From Smittium culicis (lineage: Eukaryota; Kickxellomycota; Harpellomycetes; Harpellales; Legeriomycetaceae), in contig LSSN01001613.1 in NCBI GenBank assembly GCA_001970855.1, positions 1-16,109 on the forward strand: a DNA stretch of 16,109 nucleotides, written 5' to 3'. Shown here one piece after another: positions 1 through 10,253 of this stretch. Below the pieces are notes generated by a model. It worked only from the letters and a program-made list of their open reading frames with translations. It did no database searches and was not told the DNA's origin. The translations under genes and the position numbers were made by a program. The number at the start of each line of letters is the position of its first letter. Positions within the stretch are counted from its first letter, which is position 1.

Positions 1-784
1 TAGAATATTAGTTTTTTTATGCCTTGCACCGAATTTCTATTTTTTTAGTTTATTTACCGCGTATTTTCTATTATTGTTATCGTACCAATAAAATTCCGTG
101 ATTAAAAAAAAAAAAATATGAAAGAAATATAAAAATGATTGATATGGGTGTTGCAATTGCAAAAAATTATTTGAATTCAATTCTATTCCAAAAAATAGTG
201 TAGGCTTAGAATGTGCGGAAATAAGTCTTTATTTAATTCAACCCTCAAAATTTTATTATAAATTAAATAGTTAGAATGGCCAATATTGAGTGTTTGAACT
301 AAATTTGGAGCATGTAAAAAACTGTTTGATTCGATTAGAATCAACTTTGAAACTTGTAGAAAATCGATTGAATCGATTAGAATCAACTTTTAAACTAGTA
401 GAAAATCGGTTGATACATTTAGAATTGACTTTGGGTTGTACTTATGTAATATGAAAAAAAAAATTTTCTGCCGCGTCACGAAATTTTTTTTTAGAAATTG
501 TTTGGGCGTTTTCTACAATCGAATGAAACTTTTAGAAATTCGATTGCAAAACCCTGTATCTGCTAATAAGATAAACATTTCTTAAATTTTTATAGGGATT
601 TGGGAGTAAACTTTAAAAAAATTTTTATTGGCTTATTTATATAATTTATACTATACACTCAAATATCTCGATTTAAAAAGTTTGTTCTTATTTATTTTTA
701 TCCACAATTAGAAATAAGGCATAATATACTCATTTTAGTCATTTCCAATTCAATATTGCTTCTATTATTTTATCTTTAAAAATA
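1..784. other. AT-rich gene-poor left flank
   Basis: No coding region is supportable here. The only longish open frames are short and low in complexity. The stretch contains an AATAAA at 87-92 followed by a 13-A tract at 104-116, which might be a polyadenylation-like end of an upstream transcript or chance in AT-rich DNA. It also contains the 42-bp tandem repeat listed separately. The last 150 bp or so presumably include the promoter and 5' UTR of the zinc-knuckle gene, but no specific promoter element can be named with confidence. Confidence 0.6.
294..435. repeat. 42-bp tandem repeat (minisatellite), about 3.4 copies
   Basis: Two well-matched 42-bp units lie at 328-369 and 370-411, sharing GATTAGAATCAACTTT and TAGTAGAAAATCG-type blocks. 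A third partial unit covers 412-435. A more diverged unit can be aligned upstream from about 294. Because 42 is a multiple of three, one plus-strand frame stays open from 290 to a TGA near 453 and repeats a 14-residue motif of the form LESTxKLVENRLxR. That frame has no ATG and is closed upstream by TGA at 287-289, so a functional protein is not supported. Confidence 0.8.
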
Positions 785-3112
785 ATGAATTTGTCTGCCT
801 TCCAGGATCCGAATGATTACGATGATTTTATGTACAAGTCGTCTGATTCTGAAGAGTAAGTCCAAGCTCAATTAAACAATCATTTTAAACCCCAATGAAT
901 ATATTATAGTTTCTAAAAATCACTTTTTTTAACTCCTCCTTATTTTATCCATTTTTCTTTTGGCTTTTCCTAATAGAAATGAATTAGATAGCGAAGAAGA
1001 AGATAAAATATTAAGTCATTTGTATTATCAAAGTGAAAGTTCAGCAATCCAAGCCATAGAATCAAATTCAGATAAATTGTGTAATAATAATTTCCCCGTA
1101 AAATTAATATCAACTGAAAACAAAAATTCCAAAGTAAAGAAAAGCAATAACGATAAAGTAAAACAAGCTAAAAACAAACCCGTTCAAGAAAGTCAAGATA
1201 TCATCTCTAATGACAGTGAATTAGATACTATAGACCACAATAAAAATCATGAAACTAATTACTCAAAGTATAGCATATCTAGCAAAGCTAAAAGTAAAAA
1301 CTCTGTCATTGACCTTAGTTTAAATTTAAAAAATGATAACTCCTTAACAACAATCGATTCTGACGAAGAAAAATCCAATGCTATAGCTGAAATACAAACT
1401 GCTCCTGATGGTAGTAATAATATTCTTTCACAAGTCACTGCAGAAACAGATACCAATAGCTCAAGTAACAATAAAATTTTTGAAATAGACAACTCTTTTG
1501 AAGATATCCCGAGTGATGAAAATGAGGATAAAGAAAAAGAATCAAGTTTGTTTGTTATTGAAACATCTAGAGATGTTCCAACTCAAACGCTAGTTTTAGA
1601 TAATGACAACGGCCCAATTGACGATTTGGAGACTGAAGAACAAGATTACTTGTCTGATGACAGCTATACTTACCTAGATGATGCAAATTTTAAGGTATGT
1701 CTTTCATTTTATATCGTTTTGTTTTCTATTTAATTTAACACTATAATTATTTTTTTTTTAAATTTAAAATATCTTTTAAATAATTATAGGTTAAAAGTCG
1801 ATATTACGTAGAAGAAAAAGAAATAACCTGCAGGTCTTGCAAAAAAAGTGGTCACATAGCTAGAGACTGTAAAGCAAAAATATGTAATAATTGCGGCAAA
1901 GAAGGCCATTTATCTTACGATTGCGCTGATCAGATGGTTGTTTGTCATAACTGTAACCAAAGAGGTCATGTCTATTCAAGATGCCCAAATCCAATATCAA
2001 CTGGAGGCCCCCAGAGGTGTTACAGGTGTTCTTCGAGGTATCATCATTCTGAGGTAATAAAGTTATTTCTTGTTTAGAATCTTTTTCTACAAAAAAAAAT
2101 TTTTTTTTATATTTTTGTTTTGATTTTATATTTATCTTTATACTCAATTTTTAAATACGCTTGGTTTATTATACTCCTTTAACAACCTCTAATTTTATCT
2201 TGTGCTTTATTAGGAATGTCCAACTATATGGAGGCGGTACAAACTATTAGATAACCTTGATACTGTAAGCAAGTTATAAAATATTAACAATATTTACCGT
2301 AATTTATATTGCTATTAGCTAAATCAGAATTAACAATACTTTAGGTTCATATGCCTAAAAATATATACTGCTACAACTGTGCAGAGAAGGGTCATTACGG
2401 TGATGATTGTTACCAACCATTCCCTAGATGGTGCAGTTTTAAAGATGACACAGCTTTTAACAGAAAAAATCTACCCAAACTCAGCAAAGTTCATGTTGAA
2501 CTTAGTAGCGATTCGGATACTAAGAACATCAATAATAAGAGATCTAACAAGTCGTATATGGATTACTCTAGCGACTCTGATGATATGCACGATAGGGGAA
2601 AAAGATCTGTTTTCAGTAGAATCCAAACAGATAACGATAGTTCGTATAGGAGACAGGACTACACACATCAAAGGGATTTTGATAGAAATCAAGGTCAGCG
2701 TAGGTATAACGATAGTTATGGGAACAACCAAATGAATAGGTTCCAAGGGCGTGGAGGAAATAATTATGATAATGGTGGATATAATAGAAACAACAGCAAC
2801 AATTTTAATCAAAGGCAGTCAAATCAACATAACTCTAACTCATTCGCCAGTTTAGCACAGAGGTTGAACCGAAACCCAAGCGGAAATCAAGGGTACAATG
2901 ACTCATACGGCCGAAATTCTAGCAATAACAACCGCAATAATAATTCTCAGTCTTACTCTGGAGGATTTGCTAGATACACAGACCACGGAGAGTTTAACAG
3001 CCGCAACGAGCATAGCGGCAGGTTTCATATGGGCAGTACTCCCAGCAGAAACAATAATAATAATAATAATAATAATATCAGGGGGTATGCCAGTAGGTCT
3101 AATAGAAGATGA
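785..3112 (+). CDS. AIR1: Air1/Air2 (ZCCHC7)-like zinc-knuckle protein of the TRAMP complex, 5 exons
   Basis: Exons 785-855, 977-1694, 1790-2053, 2214-2264 and 2345-3112 join in frame into 623 residues. All four introns are GT..AG (GTAAGT, GTATGT, GTAATA, GTAAGC donors). Residues 24-263 are acidic, Ser/Asn-rich and low in complexity. Five CX2CX4HX4C zinc knuckles follow: 277-290 ([14 protein letters not shown]), 295-308, 315-328, 340-353 and 377-390. Between knuckles 4 and 5 lies IWRRY (356-360), matching the IWRXY motif known in Air1/Air2 to be needed for TRAMP integrity through Trf4. The tail is rich in Asn, Ser, Arg, Gly and Gln, with nine Asn at 604-612. In known fungi Air proteins bridge RNA, the Trf4/5 poly(A) polymerase and the Mtr4 helicase in nuclear RNA surveillance. 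The start was chosen because the ATG at 785 leads through a perfect donor into the exon 2 frame. AIR1 and AIR2 cannot be told apart here. The tail is longer than in yeast. Confidence 0.9.
3053..3076 (+). repeat. (AAT)8 microsatellite inside the AIR1-like coding exon
   Basis: Eight perfect AAT triplets sit in frame in the last exon. Together with a preceding AAC they encode nine consecutive Asn residues close to the C terminus. Length variation here would change only the Asn run and not the frame. Confidence 0.95.
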
Positions 3113-3973
3113 AATCAGTAAAACTAATACATTACTAATAAATATAGAATATTGGTCTAGATAACATTGAAAGTTTATATAATGATGCATATAATATCTA
3201 ATTTTATTTTATTTTATTTTATGTTTTGATAACTAGTCAAATTGTGTTATATATATTGTACATTTTTTGTTGAATATAATTTTTTTCTCCTAATGTTTGA
3301 GTATCGCATTTTTTAGAAATTTGTAGTTCAAAAAAAGTTAACTAGCACTAATATATATTATTTGAAATTAGCTGGTCTATTTTACAAAAAGTGTGTGAAA
3401 TAACAATAGATTCCTATTAACTTGACTGTAAAAAAAACAAATTTTATTTTTAAAAGTGTGTAATAATTGAATTAATGAAGGTATTTCACCTTGATTAGTG
3501 GTTACTTCAATTTTACTTATAAATTTTCTAAATTCTAAAAGAAATTGAAGCATAAACTAAAAACAAAAACGGTACAATATGAAATGTTCGTAGCTGTGGT
3601 TTATTTTGAACGTTATCAAATACAAATTTACGGCTGATTTTGGACTTTAACCAAGAAATAATGATAAACAATTTTTTTTGGGTGAAAATCATAAAGTAAT
3701 TGGATGGATCATTCTTTAGAAATGAATATTTATCGCGGCCAAAATGTTAATCAAATTAGTAATTCGCACAGGTTTATCAGTTTACTAAAAATTGTCTAAT
3801 GAAGTAATTAAACTGTTTTTATATAATTGAGTTGGTAAATATAAAGTCAGAGCATTTAATAAAAATTCGGTGTAAATTTAAATCTTTCTATTTTATTTAA
3901 ATTTTATACAACTTCGTAGCTAGGAAGTGGGACTATTTAGCCGAATTCAGTTTTGTACATAGAATCTTTAATA
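3113..3973. other. Intergenic spacer between the AIR1-like and ARL2-like genes
   Basis: No open frame of note. An AATAAA at 3137-3142, 25 bp past the stop, is a possible polyadenylation signal for the upstream gene. A short (ATTTT)4 run lies at 3201-3220. The rest is AT-rich and presumably holds the 3' UTR of one gene and the promoter of the next. Confidence 0.6.
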
Positions 3974-5249
3974 ATGGGGCTGCTAACAACAGTGCGTAAA
4001 ATCAAAGAGAAAGAACGCGAGATGCGAATTTTGTTCCTGTAAGTCATTAGAAAAAGAAAAAAGAATAACAATTCCATTAACTTTATATTATAAAAACTAT
4101 ATTTAATGATCACAAGCTCGATTGCCGTCCATTTTGGTTTTTTAACGGATATTGTACTTTTTAATAAGGCTTCTCCGCTAATGTCCATTTAAAAACCGTT
4201 TATTTTTACCTAGAGGGCTGGACAATGCCGGTAAAACGACCGCTGTGAAAAGGATAATGAATAAAGATACGAGCGAAGTTTCTCCGACTTTAGGGTTTAC
4301 GATTGATTCCTTTGAACGTTCAGGGTAAGAATAAATAACTGAAATTAAAGAAAAAATTCACTATAGACTTGGGAAGATAATATGTAATGGGGCTGTACAT
4401 CTTGCTTCCCATTTTAGCAAAAAAAAATTACATAGATATTCATATTTACCCTGTAGACAATCAATTCTTGATCTTTTTTTAATCTTTTTTGTAACAAGTA
4501 GTATAATTGTGAATATTGTGTGTTGTTAATAGGAACATTGTTAATGCTTGGGATGTTGGCGGTCAAAAATCGATACGGCCATACTGGAAAAACTATTTTG
4601 AAAAGACAGAGGGGATAGTGTGGGTGGTCGATTCTGCTGATCGGTATAGGCTCATGGACTGTGCACAAGAGTTGTCGGAAATTCTGACTGAACAAGTATG
4701 TTAATTTAATTATTTTTTGTAAAAAGTAGCTCCACTTAAATAGAAATATTTCGATTTCTTATTTTTTCACATAAAGTTAAAGTCTAAGATTTTTTTTTTT
4801 ACTAATTTAGAGACTTATAGGTGCGTCTTTGCTGATTCTTGCAAATAAGCAGGATATAGAGTCTGCACTTTCAGTAGATGAAATTGCCAATGTAAATTCA
4901 TTTAATAATTATTAAAACTGAAATTTTATTTATATACAACCTTTTTCTCTTTTCCCTTTTTTTAATTTATCATTTACACACTTCCACTCCCTTTACATGG
5001 AAACAATATATTTATTTTTCCTCGAGCGAGTGTGGAGGGAGTTGAGATATATATCATAACTTTTTAATTTAGCTCGTTATAATACGAATTTGTATTCTTG
5101 AATCATTTTTATAGGCTCTGGATCTAGAAAATATTAGAGGTCATTCATGGAAAATTGTTCCATGCAGCGCAATTACAGGTATGGGCGTAAACGAAGGTGT
5201 AGACTGGATAGTATCAGACATATCAGAACGAATTTATCGCAACCTGTGA
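3974..5249 (+). CDS. ARL2: ADP-ribosylation factor-like GTPase Arl2 (Cin4/Alp41 type), 5 exons
   Basis: Exons 3974-4038, 4214-4324, 4533-4695, 4811-4891 and 5115-5249 join in frame into 184 residues, the same length as human ARL2. The N terminus [18 protein letters not shown] is typical of Arl2. GTPase motifs are all present at family positions: P-loop GLDNAGKT (23-30), switch I SPTLGF with Thr47, WDVGGQ (65-70) with Gln70, NKQD (125-128) and the CSA motif (157-159). No key residue is missing, so the protein should bind and hydrolyse GTP. Family members act with tubulin cofactors in alpha/beta-tubulin folding and microtubule function. Gly2 is present, although Arl2 proteins are generally not myristoylated. 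Introns are 175, 208, 115 and 223 bp with GTAAGT, GTAAGA, GTATGT and GTAAAT donors. The start is fixed by the Arl2-type N terminus. Confidence 0.97.
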
Positions 5250-5838
5250 AATATAAATGTAATTGGCGGATACCTACTCCGAAATACTTACCCTTTTACT
5301 TTTCAAATGGTTCTATATATTTATTTAAACTAGAAACTAGTGTTGAAAATATATTGCATGAACTTTTTTGCTATTATTTTGTATCAACTGAAGCAACTTT
5401 ATTAAAATATAAATACTATTCGTATTAAATTTCAATTTTGAATATAATCAACTAATACGCGTAGTAAATATTCGATTTATTATCAGCTTTTTTTTTTATT
5501 TTAATTTACTTATTATTCTCGACTTATTTATTTTAATTTGTTTATTATTATTCACGACTTTTTATCTAAAACATCGAATAAAATCATTACAAGTCCATTC
5601 TTTTTTACAGTAATTATAAATAGCATAACAATCCACGTAAATATAAGCCTTTACACATTATTATATTTTACTAGTAAAATATGTTTTTTTTTGGGGGTAT
5701 TATTGCGCTTCAGTTCCATTTGCTATAATTAGCACACCGCTCCTCTAAATAATCTACCATGTATCCATATGATCTCTAGGAACGAAAATGTGTTTTTATG
5801 TTCCCATGAAGTATTAGTCTTTTAAGCTTTGATATTAA

Positions 5839-6029
5839 CCCTTTCAGGGGCGGTTGGCCTTTTTTAAATACCAAAATTATCCAACCATACGACAATATGA
5901 TAAATAAATATAATATAGTAATAAATAATTGGCCGGTAAATTTTATATATCCAATAACAAATAAATATAATATGACTTATCCAATTATAATTTTTAAAAA
6001 AAGTTTAAGAGTACTTGCCCCGGAAAGGG
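5839..6029. mobile_element. 191-bp MITE with TTAA duplications, probably piggyBac-type
   Basis: The left end reads CCCTTTCAGGGGC (5839-5851). The right end (6017-6029) is its inverted complement with one mismatch, CCCTTTCCGGGGC when read inward. Both ends are directly flanked by TTAA (5835-5838 and 6030-6033), the target duplication used by piggyBac transposons, whose terminal repeats often begin CCYT. The interior is AT-rich, holds partly repeated AATAAATATAATAT blocks, and has no coding capacity, so any mobility would depend on a transposase elsewhere. Assignment to the piggyBac superfamily rests on TTAA plus the CCCTTT start only. Confidence 0.75.
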
Positions 6030-6351
6030 TTAAACAAGTTTATTAGACAATAAAACAAATAAACTTAGCTAATCATCTTAATATTTTATAGGTTTTAATA
6101 TTAGTTCTCCGCTTTAGCGTCAATTGGCTGCTTAATTTCAAAGTTGCTTTTATTTGGAATTATATGTGCGATTATAGGCTCTATCAAAAATTAGAATTCG
6201 CGGTCTAGATCAAAAATGGTTAACTATTGGCCTATCGTACTGTGGAGAATATTGAAGGGAATCAAATAGCGAATAAACTCTTGTATTTAAAGCAATAATT
6301 CAATAAACCCAATCTGAAGAATTAAGGTTTTATTTATTTGTAAAATTTCTC

Positions 6352-6397
6352 AAAAACTACAATATATATAATAAAAAAAAAAAAAAACTACAATATA
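6352..6397. repeat. 15-bp direct repeat flanking a 16-nt A-rich insertion
   Basis: AAAAACTACAATATA occurs at 6352-6366 and again, perfectly, at 6383-6397. The two copies are separated by TATAAT followed by an A tract. This arrangement resembles a target-site duplication around a tiny A-tailed retro-insertion. Simple tandem duplication or polymerase slippage would give the same picture. Confidence 0.6.
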
Positions 6398-6669
6398 AAA
6401 CATAATCGCGCTTAGATTTAGTCTTAAATTATCGAATAAATCTTAGTTATCATAGAAGTCTTCTTGACATTTAATATACCCACTAATTGCTCTTTCTATT
6501 ACAAAAATAAAAGAATATCGTATAACTATTATTTAATTACAATCGTGGACCTTACTTATATCCATACTAACAAAGAAGCCTTTTCTAGCTAAGATTATTA
6601 GCTTTCATAAATCCCTATTCAGCAAGAAAATCTCGCACTAATTCCGTAAAGTAATTTATTATATAAATA

Positions 6670-8550
6670 ATGGGGCTTAAAGATTTGATACACAAGCCGA
6701 ATTTCATGCTAAGCGATGAAGATAAGCTTATCGGCAAAGCCAAAAAGCGAGCATCTTTCAAAAACCTAAATTCAAGAAGATTCTCTTTTCCATTCAAGAA
6801 AGTTTCCTGGATGCCAGGATCTTCAAAAACTCAACAATCTGAATATTTTGACGATTACTTGGACAATCACAGCAGTACCTTATCACCTTCTTCAGGAAAA
6901 GCATTCAGCTTCGATGAAAGCACTTACATGATTAACAGAAATAAAGATATGCACGCCCGAGGTAAAAGAAATAACATCAATCTATATCGCACTAGAAGTT
7001 TCAGTTTTAATGATGAAATCCAAAGTATGTTTATTTTAAAATATTTTTTAATTTATTTCATCAGTTAGTTTATCAACTCTAGTTTAATGATTCTTTATTT
7101 AATTACTCTTATTTCAAATTGATTTTATTATAAAATTCAGTCGAGAATCAGCTGCTTACCCATGGTAGCAACGGAGAATCTTCCCGAAAAAAAAACGCTG
7201 GTTATCCTCGTGTTACCTCTTACTGTTTAGCAAATTCATACAACATTAGAGAAATTCAAAAAATGTTTAATAGAAGAATTGGAAATCATAAAACTGGCGA
7301 GAAAAAATCAAAGATATACGACGAGTGGTAATTTTCTAAATTAATTCATTATTAATAATCTTTCAATTTGTTTAAATTATTAAAAAAAATAGCATTATAT
7401 TTATATACTTATTTCTGATCCTTTATTCTATAACAAATATTTATTTTCTTTATGGGTTTTCTTTTACATAGCTTGTTTATTCCTCAGTATTATTCAGACT
7501 TTAGCACTGTTGATGTCAATGAACGAACAGAATTACTAGAAAATCGTGCTGAGAGCGAATATAGCTTGGATGATGAAAACAGAAATAGAGGCGGTATACT
7601 TGGAGTTATCGATAGAATAGCTTTTAATAGCAAAGATATAATCCCAGAAGCTTTTGTTTTTGATTATGGAGTTGTTGTCACTTGGGGTATGACCGAAATA
7701 GAAGAGCAAGCATTTTTAAGAGAAATATCAATTTTTAGTTTAGAGCCTATAAGTTACCACAACCAACAAAAAGATGAATTTGGTTTTACTTATGATAAGG
7801 CAGAAGAGATAGAGGGGATCGAAAACTGTATAATTAGAAATGACTTAATAACCCTAGATCATGATCGCTCGTCAGCGACAAAATTGGCTATTTCCCATGC
7901 CATTGCCCAATCTGGAAAAATCTCTTTATATGAAGACTTATTTGAAGTTACAATAAACCAAACAAAGCGTATTCCACAATCACTTGCTAAACATGGTCAC
8001 GTAAACATGAGCCGTACCAGCATCGCGAAAAAAATAGGTCAATTATTTATTATGCGTGTTAATGTCAGTTTAATTTCTAATATTTTGGACACCCCTGAAA
8101 TATTTTGGTATGAACCCGACCTACAGCCCATTTACAATGAGGTGCGAAACTACTTGGAAATATCTCAGCGCATCGATCTACTTAATCATAGAGTTGGTGT
8201 TATTGGAAATATGCTTGAAATGCTAAGAACTCACATTAATGGATCACATGGTAAGCTCTATTTTTTTTTTAATTATAAATTACAAACTCGTTTTTCTTAT
8301 ATTCTTTTGAAGATACTGCGTAATTTAACCATTATTTAACAAAAAACCACTTATAAATCCCCTAATAGGCGAGTTTCTCGAGTGGATTGTTATCATTCTT
8401 ATAGGTAAATACTTTATTTTTATTTAATTTTCTCAATTCAGAAAACTTTAAACGCTCGTTTAGATTATAATAACTTCTCTTTTTTTATTTATAGGTGTAA
8501 GTATCATGGTTATGAGTACCGAGCTGTATGTCTTTAGTTTATTGGGCTAA
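6670..8550 (+). CDS. RMD1: Rmd1/Sif2-family (DUF155) protein with C-terminal membrane segment, 5 exons
   Basis: Exons 6670-7024, 7141-7327, 7472-8250, 8369-8404 and 8495-8550 join in frame into 470 residues, with GT..AG introns of 116, 144, 118 and 90 bp. The first 118 residues are basic, Ser/Phe-rich and look disordered. The DUF155 region follows with recognisable blocks: PRVTSYCLANSYN (141-153), YDEC split over intron 2 (178-181), VFDYGVVVTWG (243-253), KLAISHAIAQS (318-328) and LDTPEIFWYEPDLQPIY (386-402). A hydrophobic segment starting LEWIVIILIG, built from a 36-nt exon and the last exon, gives a membrane anchor at about 445-468. Yeast Rmd1/Rmd8, fission yeast Sif2/Sif3 and human mitochondrial RMND1 share this architecture. 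The biochemical role is not well defined. I see no convincing mitochondrial presequence. The exact paralogue (Rmd1 or Rmd8/Sif3) is uncertain. The ATG at 6670 is the first in the open frame. Confidence 0.92.
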
Positions 8551-10253
8551 AAATTTCATTTTTTTTTATTTTATCAATATTATTGTTTTATTAAATTTTC
8601 ACAACTTTTTTTAATAAATTCAATTAAACAATTGAATGCTTATTAAACCTCATAAATTACTTTTGTTTTTGTTTATATCTATTCTTTAAAGAAATTAACC
8701 CTATCATCTATAAATAGTCAGTATATATATGTAGAATTGTAGAATCAGACGAAGAATCAGGTTTCTCGTCACCTTATACAATTTCAGTTTCATCTACTTG
8801 CAGAAAATATTCTTTGTAAAATATTATGCTCTCAATAATCACCAATAAAAACGTTTAGGAAATAAAATATCGAATAAAGTGAATTGTATATTAAATTTAA
8901 AAAGAAGTTTGTAGTATAATAACACAATTTTAAAGAAAGGTATTATGATGCACTAAATCACAAAGTCATTAAAATATGCGAAATCCTTTATTTGTTAAAA
9001 TTATCATTATTTAAAAAGCGTTCTTTGTAAAAAAAAAAAAAAAACTAATAGATAAGGCCAACACAGCCTCGATCAACACAAAAAAAAAAAACAATTAAAG
9101 GGACGACTAGAGGCATAAAGAAACAGGGTCAAAAAATACTCATTTTCATATGAATATTAGGCTAAGCAGAAGAATATAGTTTTTTTCCAAATATTGACAT
9201 TATTTTTTCTTTGTTTACTTATAAATAATATAACTATAAATTTTATTACTTTTTTAAATTTTATTAAAATAATATTATAAAATCAAAACTACATACAAAA
9301 AAATTTTAATAATAAATTAAACTAAAAAAAATTCAACGCATTTTTTAGTAATTTAACAACTAATAGTTTTTTTAAACAGAAAGCTTATCTTAATAAAATA
9401 ACTCGAAATAAACAAAAAAAAACCCTGTTTAACAACAATTAATGATTAACTCAGTATGAATAAGACACATACTACAAATAATTCATAAGACATAATCTTC
9501 TACATGTATTTATTTAAACTTGTTTAATTTTTTGATGAGAGTAAAAAAACTAATAAAGTTTAATCATATATCAAGTATTTATATTTACTTGGCAATACTA
9601 ATCATTATGACGAAAAAACCGTTTTTTTCGCTTCAGAGATACGTTTAATAAGCATAATTAAAAAGAAAATTTTTTTATTACAATATTAACTGAAAAATTT
9701 AAAGGAAAGTAATGAATATAAATTATAAAAGAGAGTATGGTCAGTTTAAAATTAATTTTATAATTTTAATTAATTATTGAATACCATTAAATTTCGTTAA
9801 GAATGCTCGTCGAAATAAAACAATAATAAGAGCGATCTCACAAAATGTCAGAATTTTTAAAGTTACACCACAAGTGGAAATTTTTCCCTTAAATGACACC
9901 TTTTTTATTATTTGCTGATAATTAATCTTTATTAAATCGGTAATTTTGTTAAAAATTAATCGACTTTTTGAGAAAAGATTAATTTATATTATACGAGGAG
10001 AGGAAACATATTAAGCATTAACATATTATTGGATTTAACTAAACCGAAAATAAAAACCAAAATAAATAAAGCGAATAAAATTAACGATTAATATTTTTAA
10101 ATTATTTAATATAAAGTTATACTAGCTTTAACCTTACCATCTTTCAGCAAAGGTAAAATTGATCCAGTTTTAGGTGCTTTAAATTTCACCACTCTGCATA
10201 TAGTATAAATTAATCTTTGCCATAAAGAACTCAATTAATTTCAGCATTATACT
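8551..10253. other. AT-rich gene-free spacer
   Basis: About 1.7 kb of very AT-rich DNA with no gene I can support. It holds several homopolymer A tracts (around 9029-9043 and 9080-9090) and a short perfect-arm hairpin at 9611-9630 (CGAAAAAA and its complement). It also has an 11-bp inverted repeat AATTAATCTTT/AAAGATTAATT at 9920-9930 and 9974-9984. The segment from about 10130 onward may hold the 3' terminal repeat of the retroelement remnant that follows, but I could not define that end. Confidence 0.55.

Larger units (their letters stand above)
5250..6669. other. Intergenic spacer holding small repeat elements
   Basis: No supported coding region. The first 200 bp continue open in a different frame from the ARL2-like exon, but that is a shadow. 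The stretch contains a TTAA-flanked inverted-repeat element and a small A-rich insertion, both listed separately. The last 100 bp or so before 6670 are the presumed leader of the RMD1-like gene. Confidence 0.6.

Noticed and set aside
87..116. AATAAA followed by 13 A residues as the tail of a processed retrocopy.
   Set aside because: No recognisable gene or target duplication lies upstream. AATAAA and A tracts are frequent in this AT-rich DNA.
2379..3190. Overlapping open frames on both strands in the Asn/Ser/Arg-rich exon of the Air-like gene.
   Set aside because: They are shadows of the low-complexity codon pattern (Ile-rich where the real frame is Asn-rich) and carry no domain.
3505..3550. 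9-bp inverted repeat CTTCAATTT / AAATTGAAG in the intergenic spacer.
   Set aside because: Short arms in AT-rich sequence are expected by chance, and there is no GC-rich stem or other sign of function.
8695..8710. TTAACCCTATC, similar to the left end of the TTAA-flanked element.
   Set aside because: No matching right end with TTAA was found downstream, and the match to the 13-bp terminal repeat is poor.
9121..9430. Inverted pair AAACAGGGT (9121-9129) and ACCCTGTTT (9422-9430) as ends of a 310-bp MITE.
   Set aside because: The match does not extend beyond nine bases and there is no target duplication at the outer edges.
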